Shown one piece after another: positions 26,432-34,670 of a stretch of DNA of 64,000 bases. The stretch's first letter is position 1, and each line of letters starts with the position of its first letter. The translations under genes and the position numbers were made by a program. The stretch spans positions 1,279,026 through 1,343,025 of the forward strand of contig NZ_CP113797.1 of the NCBI RefSeq assembly GCF_026802175.1, given 5' to 3'. The notes below the pieces were generated by a model. That model ran no database searches. It had not been told where the DNA came from and saw only the letters and a list, made by a program, of their open reading frames with translations. The DNA is from Thermocoleostomius sinensis A174. GTDB taxonomy: Bacteria; Cyanobacteriota; Cyanobacteriia; Elainellales; Elainellaceae.

Positions 26432-28522
26432 ATGACTAGCGGTTCTGCGACTCCTTCAACGAATCGTAATTTTTCAGATATTGACAACCATTGGGCAAAA
26501 GCCAGCATTCTGGCCTTGGCCGATCGCCGCATTCTTAATGGCTATCCAGATGGCACCGTTCGACCGGATGCAGGCATTACGCGAGCAGAGTTTGCTACGT
26601 TGATGAAGGGCGCGTTTCCCAGTGCCCCAGCGGTGCGTCCAGCGGTAAATTTTTCGGATGTGCCTCCGCAATACTGGGCATACAGTGCGATTCAGTGGGC
26701 TTATGAACGCGGGTTCTTCTCCGGCTATCCGGATGGTACGTTTCAGCCTAGCCAAATGACTTCTCGCTTGCAAACGGTGTTGGTACTGGTCAGTACGCGA
26801 TCGATTGACCAAGCATGGTTGCCAGATGAGTTACTACGCCTCTATTTTGAAGACGCAGGGCAGATCGCCACTTGGGCCAAAAAAGCAGCCTCCGATGCGA
26901 TCGCGGCTGAAATCATCGTCAACTATCCTCAGGTGCGGCAATTGCGACCCTTAGAGAATGCCACTCGTGGAGACGTTGCGGCGATGGTCTGTCGCACGCT
27001 CAAGATTCCCAATGTGGTTCCAGCCGAGTATTCAACCTGGTTTTGGGGCGTTTACGACATTAAAGATGGAGTGACGGTTCCCTTTGCTTCCTGGAAAGGC
27101 AGTGCCCGGCTCATGCGGGATATACAAACACTGCTGGTTCCATTTCGACTGTATCCCGCCAACCAGATTAATGGTGAATACAACTGGGAAACCGAAAAAG
27201 CTCTGACGCAATTCTGCGATTTTTATGGACTGCCGAATATGCGTAGCGGCGTGTTTGATGAAAAATTTGCTTGGTCGTTACTCAATGCCGATCCGGTCAG
27301 TTTTATCCTGGCGTATGCGAAAGATCGGCAGCAAATTTACAACGAGTTTTTGGCACAAGAAGCAGGATATGATGCCACCAAGTTGGCATTTCTCGATCGT
27401 GGTATTCAAAACTCCCCCTACCACGATGATGTTCCAGAGTATCCGGCGCGGCTTCAGCAGGTTCCTGACGGCACACAGTTGACCTCGTTAGGTTCGCAAG
27501 TCACCTTAACGGGAACCAACACAGTCGTTACGTTTGCGCCCTATCCGGCGATCGGCAGTCGTCCGCAAATCGATGGCGGGTTAGAGTTTTTGCACAGTGA
27601 TATCAAATATGCTTGTGTCTGTGTGGGCAGCATTGTAGATGGTAAACTGCGATCGCATTGGCTGGGCCGCAATCCTCTCACTAATGCCCAGCAGTGGAGT
27701 ACAACAAAAATTATTCCCGTCTTAAATGTGGTGGCTCGGGCCAATGCGGTACAGCCATCAGCCAGTATGCGCGACTGTTTGGTGCGGCCGATCGGCAGTG
27801 CCAGCGGCTATGGGTTCTACAATTTGGTGGTGGATTTGGTTAGCTATCGATCGGCGATCGCTAGTTCCAACGCCGTGGCGGCCAAGTTCAAGCAATTTTT
27901 CACGCCAGCGGATTTGGAAAGCTGGGTGAAGCGAATTACCGGCAACAGCGGCCTCACGTTTCGGGGGCGATATGGCGAAGCACCGTTCATTGATCGACCT
28001 GATTTATTTCACCAACCGTCGCAGCGGGTCATTCTTTCTGCCCCAAGCACCAGTCACACAGGAGATAACCTGATGTCGGCTTATGACTTGACGCGGTTTG
28101 TTTCGCTTTTGGGCTGGCACAATTATTTTGCCCAAGAAGCAAGATTACCCTCGGCGCAATGGAACAGCTTGGAAACTGTGGTGCGGGCCATGGGAACCGA
28201 TACGGCTCGCTATCTGGATGTGGCGATCGAGCGTTTGGGGCTGAATACTGTGATCGAATCGCCAGTAATTTTATCGAAATTGGGGTTTGGACGCAGCAGT
28301 AGCCGCGATCGCACCGAAATTTGCTATGTGGCGTTGCTGCAATTTGCCGATACTCGCCCGCGTCGCCAAGGTAAACCTGCTGTACAGTACACTGTGGCGC
28401 TATCGCTACTAGCTGCTAAAGACCTCAATGATGCTAACGAAGAAGCCCGACAACTGGATGCCCGCATAGCTGCCGAAGTCACCGAAATTTTGCGCCGCCT
28501 TGTGTCACAAGAATTAGCCTGA
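26432..28522 (+). CDS. SLH-domain protein with peptidoglycan-binding and serine-hydrolase-like parts
   Basis: AGGAG lies seven bases before the ATG. Residues 14-60 and 71-118 are SLH domains (FSDIDNHWAKASILALADRR, NGYPDGTVRPDAGITRAEF; FSDVPPQYWAYSAIQWA, SGYPDGTFQPSQMTSRLQT), and about 135-187 is a third, degenerate one. About 215-290 resembles a PG_binding_1 domain (LMRDIQTLLVPFRL, GEYNWETEKALTQFCDFYGL). The rest has a STTK tetrad at S423-K426 followed by helices, compatible with the SxxK of a serine beta-lactamase or penicillin-binding-protein fold, but I do not see clear SxN and KTG partners, so activity is uncertain. There is no signal peptide at the N-terminus, which is odd for an SLH protein. 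Confidence 0.75.
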   Translation: MTSGSATPSTNRNFSDIDNHWAKASILALADRRILNGYPDGTVRPDAGITRAEFATLMKGAFPSAPAVRPAVNFSDVPPQYWAYSAIQWAYERGFFSGYPDGTFQPSQMTSRLQTVLVLVSTRSIDQAWLPDELLRLYFEDAGQIATWAKKAASDAIAAEIIVNYPQVRQLRPLENATRGDVAAMVCRTLKIPNVVPAEYSTWFWGVYDIKDGVTVPFASWKGSARLMRDIQTLLVPFRLYPANQINGEYNWETEKALTQFCDFYGLPNMRSGVFDEKFAWSLLNADPVSFILAYAKDRQQIYNEFLAQEAGYDATKLAFLDRGIQNSPYHDDVPEYPARLQQVPDGTQLTSLGSQVTLTGTNTVVTFAPYPAIGSRPQIDGGLEFLHSDIKYACVCVGSIVDGKLRSHWLGRNPLTNAQQWSTTKIIPVLNVVARANAVQPSASMRDCLVRPIGSASGYGFYNLVVDLVSYRSAIASSNAVAAKFKQFFTPADLESWVKRITGNSGLTFRGRYGEAPFIDRPDLFHQPSQRVILSAPSTSHTGDNLMSAYDLTRFVSLLGWHNYFAQEARLPSAQWNSLETVVRAMGTDTARYLDVAIERLGLNTVIESPVILSKLGFGRSSSRDRTEICYVALLQFADTRPRRQGKPAVQYTVALSLLAAKDLNDANEEARQLDARIAAEVTEILRRLVSQELA

Positions 28523-28792
28523 TGCTGTTGGTTTGCAATTGAATGATTAAAACTGAATTGCTGACTAGAGGCTGGTGAACAACAGTTGTTTGACCGAACA
28601 GTTTGAATTCGATCGCTTAAAGTTCACTGAAACTTTTCAATCGATCGATCAAACCTATCCTGACCTTGCCAGAAAAACCTGTGAAAAGTAAGCATCGTGG
28701 GTTTCCTAGCCAGCTATGCGTTTTAGGACTTGCACTCGGCAAAGACATGAGCCACTACTCAGCAAGGAGTTCCGAAAAGAGGTTGATGGTTG

Positions 28793-29872
28793 ATGTTAAT
28801 GAGCGATCTGTGTCTATTAGTTGCCAGTCTAATTACGCAGGGACGGATTTCTGGTTGGCTATTGGCAAATTCAATCTCTAAGCTGCCAACACTTTTTCCT
28901 AATGTCATCACTGAAGAATTCTCTCGCTGGTGTAATCGCATGACGATCGCAGAAATTGAAAATCTAGGACATACAGTTTTTGTGTCCCAGGTTGAAGTCG
29001 ATCGCCCGGAATTTAGCCATCAGCCGCGAGTTGTGCCGATGGCAATGCTGGGTGACACTGCCATGACGTGGGCACCCGATCGGTCTATTTCTGTTCCCGT
29101 TCCAATTCCAGTTCGGATTCAAGCACCCGCGTTGCCAGAACCGCTGTTTCATGATCCGATTGATGTTCCCATTCGTCCTGTATCAGGAGCACAACTCTAT
29201 CAACAGCGGCTTGCAGCCCTGATAGCAGGCAAAACCTATACTCGCTTGCCAGTCGATAGTTTTCACGAACACTGGTTGAATGCAACGGAACAACCAACTC
29301 ATAATCAGTGGATAGATCTGCTACATCAGGAAGCCCGCGCTATGGCCAACGGACAAGGTAACGCCCGACTCACCGTGTTACTCGGAGATTCGCTGTCACT
29401 GTGGTTTCCCTTGGAATTGATGAGCACTGATCGATTTTGGCTCAACCAAGGCATTTCCGGTGATACGACCGCCGGGATTTTGCAACGCCTTGACGCGTTT
29501 CGCGAAACGCGCCCCGACACAATTTATGTCATGGCAGGTATCAATGATCTGCGGCGTGGAGCTACCGATGCTGAGGTGACAAACAATTTGCGCTTAATTA
29601 TGCAGCGACTCCGACGCGCCCATCCTTATGCAAAGATCATTATTCACTCAATTTTGCCCACCCGCCTTGCTGCACTGCCTACCACTCGGATTCATCGTCT
29701 CAATCAAGCCATTGCTGCAATGACACAGGAAGAAGGCGTGCTCTTTTTGAATTTGCAACCAGTTTTTATGGACGAGACGGGCATCCTTCATCGCGATCTC
29801 ACCACCGATGGCTTGCATTTAAACGAGCGTGGCTACCGCACATGGGGCAATGCAATGCTATCGATGTTGTAG
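28793..29872 (+). CDS. SGNH/GDSL-type hydrolase
   Basis: The catalytic domain lies in the second half: block I LLGDSLSLW with the nucleophilic Ser, block II GISGDTTAGILQRL with Gly, block III YVMAGINDLRRGA with Asn, and block V TTDGLHLNERGYRTW with Asp and His. Such enzymes are esterases or acetylhydrolases of glycans and lipids. The N-terminal 150 residues contain a hydrophobic stretch and low-complexity Pro and Val segments with no known domain. Starts are ambiguous (TTG 28790, ATG 28793, ATG 28799) because several follow one another; AGAGG is just upstream. Confidence 0.85.
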   Translation: MLMSDLCLLVASLITQGRISGWLLANSISKLPTLFPNVITEEFSRWCNRMTIAEIENLGHTVFVSQVEVDRPEFSHQPRVVPMAMLGDTAMTWAPDRSISVPVPIPVRIQAPALPEPLFHDPIDVPIRPVSGAQLYQQRLAALIAGKTYTRLPVDSFHEHWLNATEQPTHNQWIDLLHQEARAMANGQGNARLTVLLGDSLSLWFPLELMSTDRFWLNQGISGDTTAGILQRLDAFRETRPDTIYVMAGINDLRRGATDAEVTNNLRLIMQRLRRAHPYAKIIIHSILPTRLAALPTTRIHRLNQAIAAMTQEEGVLFLNLQPVFMDETGILHRDLTTDGLHLNERGYRTWGNAMLSML

Positions 29873-29895
29873 TGTACAGGGTTAAAGCGTATAGG

Positions 29896-30267
29896 TCAGG
29901 GCTTTTGCCAAACCACTAAAATCACGCCCAAAATAATCAACCCCACTCCAATGACGCGCTCAATCGGAATGACTTCGTGAAAAACGAAATGACCAATCAA
30001 CACCGAAAAAATGTAGCTCATGGCAATTGAGGGTCCGACAATGCTGAGATTAACGCGAGTGAGCACTAAAATATAGGCGATCGCGCCAATGGCATAACAG
30101 GTTAATCCAACAATCAGTTCGGGCACGGTGATGATGCTAATAATATGGCGGGTCAGGTTTTCCCAATTCACCTGCCCCAGTTTCAGTGCACCTGCCTTGA
30201 GAAAAAATTGTCCGCCCACACTCGCCAAAATTGAAATCAGCAGTAGAAAAAATTCTTGCAGAGTCAC
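29896..30267 (-). CDS. Small four-helix transporter of the EamA/SMR type
   Basis: The best start is the GTG at 30267 with AAGGA eight bases upstream, giving 123 residues; ATG at 30333 would add 22. Four membrane segments are seen: FFLLLISILASVGGQFFL, IITVPELIVGLTCYAIGAI, LSIVGPSIAMSYIFSVLIG and VIGVGLIILGVILVVW. The order and length fit the half-size EamA proteins related to ArnE/ArnF and small multidrug exporters. The substrate is unknown. No partner gene for a heterodimer is adjacent. Confidence 0.8.
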   Translation of the reverse strand: MTLQEFFLLLISILASVGGQFFLKAGALKLGQVNWENLTRHIISIITVPELIVGLTCYAIGAIAYILVLTRVNLSIVGPSIAMSYIFSVLIGHFVFHEVIPIERVIGVGLIILGVILVVWQKP

Positions 30268-30431
30268 GGCAGTTGTCCTTGAAGCATCGGTCGCCAAAGA
30301 TTTTGCATAAACGAATTCCTGCAAATTGAACATCCGTAGTTTACAACCAGGTTGCAACCTTTTGGGGCATACTGAACAGTAGCGTTAAACTGGAATTGTA
30401 AAGATTGTTTTAAAAACTAGGTGTGATTGAC

Positions 30432-31106
30432 ATGGTTAGTGCGGTTTCTCCTTACACCGATGAGCAGATTGCCGTCTGGCTACGAGGTCTTTTAACGGTT
30501 GCCTGGGCAGATGGGCACTTTGATCCGGAAGAGCAAACGTTGATTGGCGAACTGACTCAAACAGAACTTGCGCCCAAAACCGAGCTAGGCAAGGTAGAGT
30601 CAATTACTGCTAAAGAATTAGCTAGGACGTTAGGGGGCGATCAAGGCCTAGCTGAAAACTTTATGCGCACAGCCGTGATGGTGGCGATCGCCGATGGCGT
30701 TTATTCCAGTTCTGAAGATGACATTTTGCATGACTTTTGTGTTGCCCTGGATTTGCCGCCCAAGCTTTTAGAATCCCTCCGTTTGACGCTGAATTACCGC
30801 CCAGAAGATGGAGGGGCCCCCATGTCGGATTTCTCTCAAGCGGATCAGCCTGATCTGCTGGCCCCCATGCGCGAATGGCTTGATCACTTAGAAGTACACG
30901 ATCCAAGGCTGGCGCGTTTTCTTTGCAAAATGATTCCGCCACAGTGTCCCTTTGAGCGAGATGTCAAACTCTTTGGACAAAAGGTGGTTCATATTCCGCC
31001 CATGTGTAAGCTCAACCCGCTTTATGACCAGCTAGTCGGCTTACGCTTTCGCGCCCTAACTTATTTAGCAGATGAATGTCAAGAAGATGTCACGAAGTAT
31101 TGTTAG
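30432..31106 (+). CDS. TerB-like domain fused to Mo-nitro_C domain
   Basis: Residues 1-115 form a TerB/DjlA-like helical domain (LTVAWADGHFDPEEQTLI and VMVAIADGVYSSSEDDIL, two D-G-x-x-xx-E repeats that may bind metal). Residues about 135-224 match the cyanobacterial family labelled Mo-dependent nitrogenase C-terminal (LAPMREWLDHLEVHDPRLAR, LCKMIPPQCPFERDV, IPPMCKLNPLYDQLVGLRFR), with three conserved-looking cysteines before the final one in VTKYC. Despite its name the family is found in many cyanobacteria that do not fix nitrogen, and its function is unknown. A GTG start three codons upstream is possible. Confidence 0.85.
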   Translation: MVSAVSPYTDEQIAVWLRGLLTVAWADGHFDPEEQTLIGELTQTELAPKTELGKVESITAKELARTLGGDQGLAENFMRTAVMVAIADGVYSSSEDDILHDFCVALDLPPKLLESLRLTLNYRPEDGGAPMSDFSQADQPDLLAPMREWLDHLEVHDPRLARFLCKMIPPQCPFERDVKLFGQKVVHIPPMCKLNPLYDQLVGLRFRALTYLADECQEDVTKYC

Positions 31107-31148
31107 AAGGTGGGATTGAGCCACACTGACCCCACCTGTTAGGGACAG

Positions 31149-31301
31149 TTAAGCCGTGACCTTCAATTTTGGCACTGTCGGATCGGTCAGGCTGAGCATA
31201 AAGCTAAGTACTTGTTCAATGGTTCGCCCATTGACATCACCTTTCTGCCTGTTTTTTAGCGATCGATCGCAATCTATCCCTTGTCTTGTTTTGCCCATCA
31301 T
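31149..31301 (-). CDS. Possible 50-aa protein or gene remnant
   Basis: The frame starts MMGKTRQGIDC and ends with SFMLSLTDPTVPKLKVTA. GAAGG lies five bases before the second ATG (31298). The last 30 residues look protein-like (NGRTIEQVLSFMLSLTDP) and resemble the C-terminus of a larger enzyme, perhaps a c-type cytochrome or peroxidase; the first 20 are less convincing. It could be a decayed fragment. It is not proven to be translated. Confidence 0.3.
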   Translation of the reverse strand: MMGKTRQGIDCDRSLKNRQKGDVNGRTIEQVLSFMLSLTDPTVPKLKVTA

Positions 31302-32440
31302 AACCTTCTTTTCCTACCGATGGATGGCTACCTTTCGTCTCTAGCTCTCCACGTAGACAGGTTTGCCCTGCCAAGAAGTTTTGCAGTCATTTAATTACCC
31401 CTCGAACCCTTTCCAGAATCTTCCTTAAGGAGGATGTCAGAATTCAAGATTCCCACCAAACTCACTTGCGAAGAGGCGTTGCCATTAGAGAAAATAGGTT
31501 CTAGCATTGATGTATTGCAATTGTATTGCAAGTGTTATACAGGGTTTGCCTACGGTCAGGGATAGCTACCGCCAAGAGGAATCACTCGAGAGAATAGCTA
31601 GAAACATCGCAATAAAGAAGGGTCGCATTTACTAGTCTTTCATGTCAAGCAGCAAATGGGTACGCATCATTTTACAAGGCTGCATTCTACTTTGTTGAGC
31701 ATGGCTTTTGATAAACACCCGGAAAACCACACTAGAAATGCTTTAAGCACTGCTCAAGGATGGCTAAGACTAGCATCAGGGCAGGTGCGAGCTTAATCAG
31801 TGTTCTGATGCCACAGATGCGAACCCGTATTACTTGTCGGGGACTCTTCAGAGCAGGTGTTTAAGAGAGTCCATGTTCAAAGGTGCGTTGAAAGGTGCAT
31901 CCGAACTGGTTCACTGAACAAAATTCAGAATTTGAATTCAGAGTTTGCAGATGTAGGGAGGGCGCATCTACTGTTCTTCATAGGGTCAGAGTCCGTTAAG
32001 ATGCGCTCTGAAAAACCAGAAAACTAGAAGTGTTGGGTGATTGTCATAGGTATTGAGTTCATGCAATCAGTTGAGGTAATAGGAATGACACCCTGTTATC
32101 AGTTTACGGTTATTTCTAAAACCAATCTGATTCCCAATCCTTTTCCACTCTCCAATTTATCCAATTCTCTGTTTCAATTAAACAGTTGTAATAAAGCTGT
32201 AACAGAATCCAGTCCTTCTTTGGTTGGGAAACGGTGAAACCTGCTTGACTAACAACTCTTTGTCCCTCATCCTCAATCCTTTGTTCCACCAAGGGTAAAG
32301 GAATTGAAAACCAAAAATCTGTGAATGCCCCTCGTCCGTTCTGGAAGAGGGGTCGGAGTGAGGGCGGGTCAAGTTTTAGTTTTGTCAGTCAGTCAGCGGT
32401 GAAATGCTAGTGAAGTTGTAGTAAAGAATGATGGCTCTTT
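31302..32440. other. 1.1-kb intergenic region before the phototaxis operon
   Basis: No supported gene or RNA. The frame at 32037-32237 has no ribosome binding site and is atypical. The promoter of the downstream operon must lie in its right part; TTGTGAATATTGTGAAC at the operon start is a short direct repeat overlapping the first codons. Confidence 0.45.
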
Positions 32441-33655
32441 GTGAATATTGTGAACATTATAGAACCTCCGATCGCAACCTACAAAATCTTAAACGTTGAT
32501 GAATTAAATCAACGCCTTCAAGCCTGCCATCAGTCGCAATTTACAGGACGCTTAGACATTCATAACAAAACCTCTCAAAGCCCGCAGTGGAGCCTGTTCT
32601 TCCGCGGTGGCAGTTTAGTGGGTGGTACAAGTGTGTTGCACTCGGTTCGCCGTTGGCATCGACAGCTTTCTCTTTACTGCCCTCAACTGCTCGATCGATC
32701 GCGAGAAGGCACAGATCTATCTCAGAACTGGAACCAGCAGACGTTGGTTGGATTGGTTCAGCAGGGCAAAATGTCGCAAGAGCAGGTGGTGTCTGTGGTG
32801 GCAGGAAATTTAGTCGAAATTTTGTTTGATTTGATGCAACTCTACACCCTGCAATTCGATCGCCTGATGCACCTTACCTATCGCCAGTTACCAAGCGAGA
32901 CGGCAATCACGCTACCAATTCGGATTTCACCCGCGCTGATTTGGCAAAAGGCTAGCCAACAGTGGGAGACGTGGCAACAAGCTGGGCTGGGAAGCTGGTC
33001 GCCTAATTGGGCCCCTGTGATTTGGGATGCCGAGGAACTGCGTCGCCAAACCTCGCTGCTGGTCTATCACAACCTCACGACCATCATTGACGGCGATCGC
33101 ACTCTCAGAGACTTAGCTGCCAAGTTAAAGCAACCGCTTGTTTCGCTTGCCCTATCGCTGCTTCCCTACATTCGTAAGGGCATCATGGGACTCGTAGAAG
33201 TGAGAGATTGGAACTATCAAACGCAATCAACTCACTCATCGCCCCCGATCACTCCTCCACCTGTACAAGTTCTATCGTCCAGTCCACTAGTAGCTTATAT
33301 CGAGGATAGCCGATTTGACTGCATTGCCATGAATCAAATTTTGGCACAAGCAGGATATCGCTTTATTAACGTTCGCGATCCAGTACAGGCGTTACCCATT
33401 TTGATTGAACAAAATCCAGGCTTGATCTTTTTGGATTTGATCATGCCTGTAACCAATGGCTATGAAGTGTGTGGACAACTTCGACGGGTATCTATGTTTA
33501 GAAATACACCCATTATTATTGTCACAAGTAGTGATGGCATTGTCGATCGCGTGCGAGCAAAACTTGTGAATTCGTCCGGTTTCATTTCAAAGCCGATCGA
33601 ATCAAAGAAAGTACTGTCTGTCTTACATCATCATCTACCATTAACAGCGCCTTAG
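32441..33655 (+). CDS. pixG: PatA/PixG-type response regulator
   Basis: First gene of the phototaxis operon, starting with GTG. Residues about 15-130 and on to 250 form the PATAN/DUF4388-type region of PatA-family regulators (LDIHNKTSQSPQWSLFFRGG, VVAGNLVEILFDLMQL, GDRTLRDLAAKLKQ). Residues about 283-402 are a receiver domain with phospho-acceptor D332 (LIFLDLIMPVTNGYEV), T/S in VTSSDG and K in SKPIE. In Synechocystis, PixG with PixH, PixI, PixJ and PixL controls pilus-based phototaxis, and PATAN regulators act on PilB/PilC. Its place before pixH supports the name. Confidence 0.88.
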   Translation: MNIVNIIEPPIATYKILNVDELNQRLQACHQSQFTGRLDIHNKTSQSPQWSLFFRGGSLVGGTSVLHSVRRWHRQLSLYCPQLLDRSREGTDLSQNWNQQTLVGLVQQGKMSQEQVVSVVAGNLVEILFDLMQLYTLQFDRLMHLTYRQLPSETAITLPIRISPALIWQKASQQWETWQQAGLGSWSPNWAPVIWDAEELRRQTSLLVYHNLTTIIDGDRTLRDLAAKLKQPLVSLALSLLPYIRKGIMGLVEVRDWNYQTQSTHSSPPITPPPVQVLSSSPLVAYIEDSRFDCIAMNQILAQAGYRFINVRDPVQALPILIEQNPGLIFLDLIMPVTNGYEVCGQLRRVSMFRNTPIIIVTSSDGIVDRVRAKLVNSSGFISKPIESKKVLSVLHHHLPLTAP

Positions 33656-33750
33656 TGGCTCATATTTATCTCCTTTATTGATGCAATCTCTGAACCCTTT
33701 CAAATTCTCTTAGTGACAATCCTCTGACTTGCTTAAGGAAGCTTGATTGT

Positions 33751-34116
33751 ATGACTACTGTACTGTTAGTTGAGGACAGTTTGACCGATACTGAAATCAT
33801 GACTCGTTACCTTTGGAAAGCAGGTTTGACGGTAATTAGTGTGACGAATTGTGAGGATGCTCGAAAAAAATTTCAACATCAAAAACCTGATCTAATTGTC
33901 TTAGATGTAATGCTACCGGGAAAAAGTGGATTTGAATTATGTCGTGAACTGAAAACAAATACAGAAACAAAAGAAATTCCAATTGTTATTTGTTCTACAA
34001 AAGGAACCGAAGCGGATAAATTTTGGGGAGCATTGCTAGGGGCTGATGCTTACTTACCTAAACCCGTGGATCAAAAAGAGTTGATGAATATTATTTTACG
34101 ATTTACTATTGCTTAG
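33751..34116 (+). CDS. pixH: CheY-like response regulator (PixH)
   Basis: A 121-residue single receiver domain: acidic pair VEDS near the N-terminus, phospho-acceptor D52 in LIVLDVMLPGKSGFEL, STKG switch region and the invariant Lys in PKPVD. Sequence and position match the PilH/PixH proteins of cyanobacterial pili-motility operons. It would take phosphate from the PixL-type kinase, competing with or supporting PixG. It starts with ATG 95 bp after pixG and ends 15 bp before the CheW gene. Confidence 0.9.
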   Translation: MTTVLLVEDSLTDTEIMTRYLWKAGLTVISVTNCEDARKKFQHQKPDLIVLDVMLPGKSGFELCRELKTNTETKEIPIVICSTKGTEADKFWGALLGADAYLPKPVDQKELMNIILRFTIA

Positions 34117-34130
34117 AGGGAAAGGCGATC

Positions 34131-34670
34131 GTGCAACCATTAAAACCAGAGCTATCAATCATTAGTTTGCTAGATACTCTGAGCCTAACCCCCGCTTCAG
34201 ATCATCGGCAGCGGCTTCTGCGCATTAGCTTGAACCATCAAGATAATGCCCTTTTACCCCTAGAGCAAATCACCGAAATTCTACAAGTTAATGTCACAGA
34301 TGTGCTCTCGGTGCCTGAACTGCCCGAATGCGTTCTCGGCATTTGCAATTGGCGAGGAGAAATTCTTTGGTTGGTTGATCTGTGTCAGGTGTCAGGCTAT
34401 CCTTCACCTTTTCAGCAAGAACCGTTGCCTCCATCGATATTTTCTGTGATCGTCCGCGTGAATCAGCAAGCGATCGGTGTTGGTGTGCCAGCGGTTAGTG
34501 AGGTGGAGTTACACGATCTGAAGCAACTTCAACCGATTGTTTCCGGCTTAGTATCACCAGGACTGCTGCCGCTAGTTTGGGGGCTTTTACCAGAATGCAA
34601 TGACCCCGTTTTGAACATAAAGGCAATTGCGGAGTATCCCCTATGGAAAAACCAGACAATCAAGGCTTAG
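34131..34670 (+). CDS. pixI: CheW-like adaptor (PixI)
   Basis: GTG start after AAAGGCG. The 179 residues make a CheW domain: [20 protein letters not shown], the conserved [12 protein letters not shown] and a C-terminal [13 protein letters not shown]. CheW couples a chemoreceptor to a CheA kinase, here the receptor encoded next and the kinase at 38375. The last nine codons overlap the start of the receptor gene, so translation is probably coupled. Confidence 0.9.
   Translation: MQPLKPELSIISLLDTLSLTPASDHRQRLLRISLNHQDNALLPLEQITEILQVNVTDVLSVPELPECVLGICNWRGEILWLVDLCQVSGYPSPFQQEPLPPSIFSVIVRVNQQAIGVGVPAVSEVELHDLKQLQPIVSGLVSPGLLPLVWGLLPECNDPVLNIKAIAEYPLWKNQTIKA

Noticed and set aside
32037-32237. 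66-codon frame before the phototaxis operon
   Set aside because: No support from composition or translation signals.
32445-32465. TTGTGAATATTGTGAAC as a cAMP-receptor site
   Set aside because: It is a direct repeat and not the inverted TGTGA-N6-TCACA arrangement, and it lies inside the first codons of pixG.
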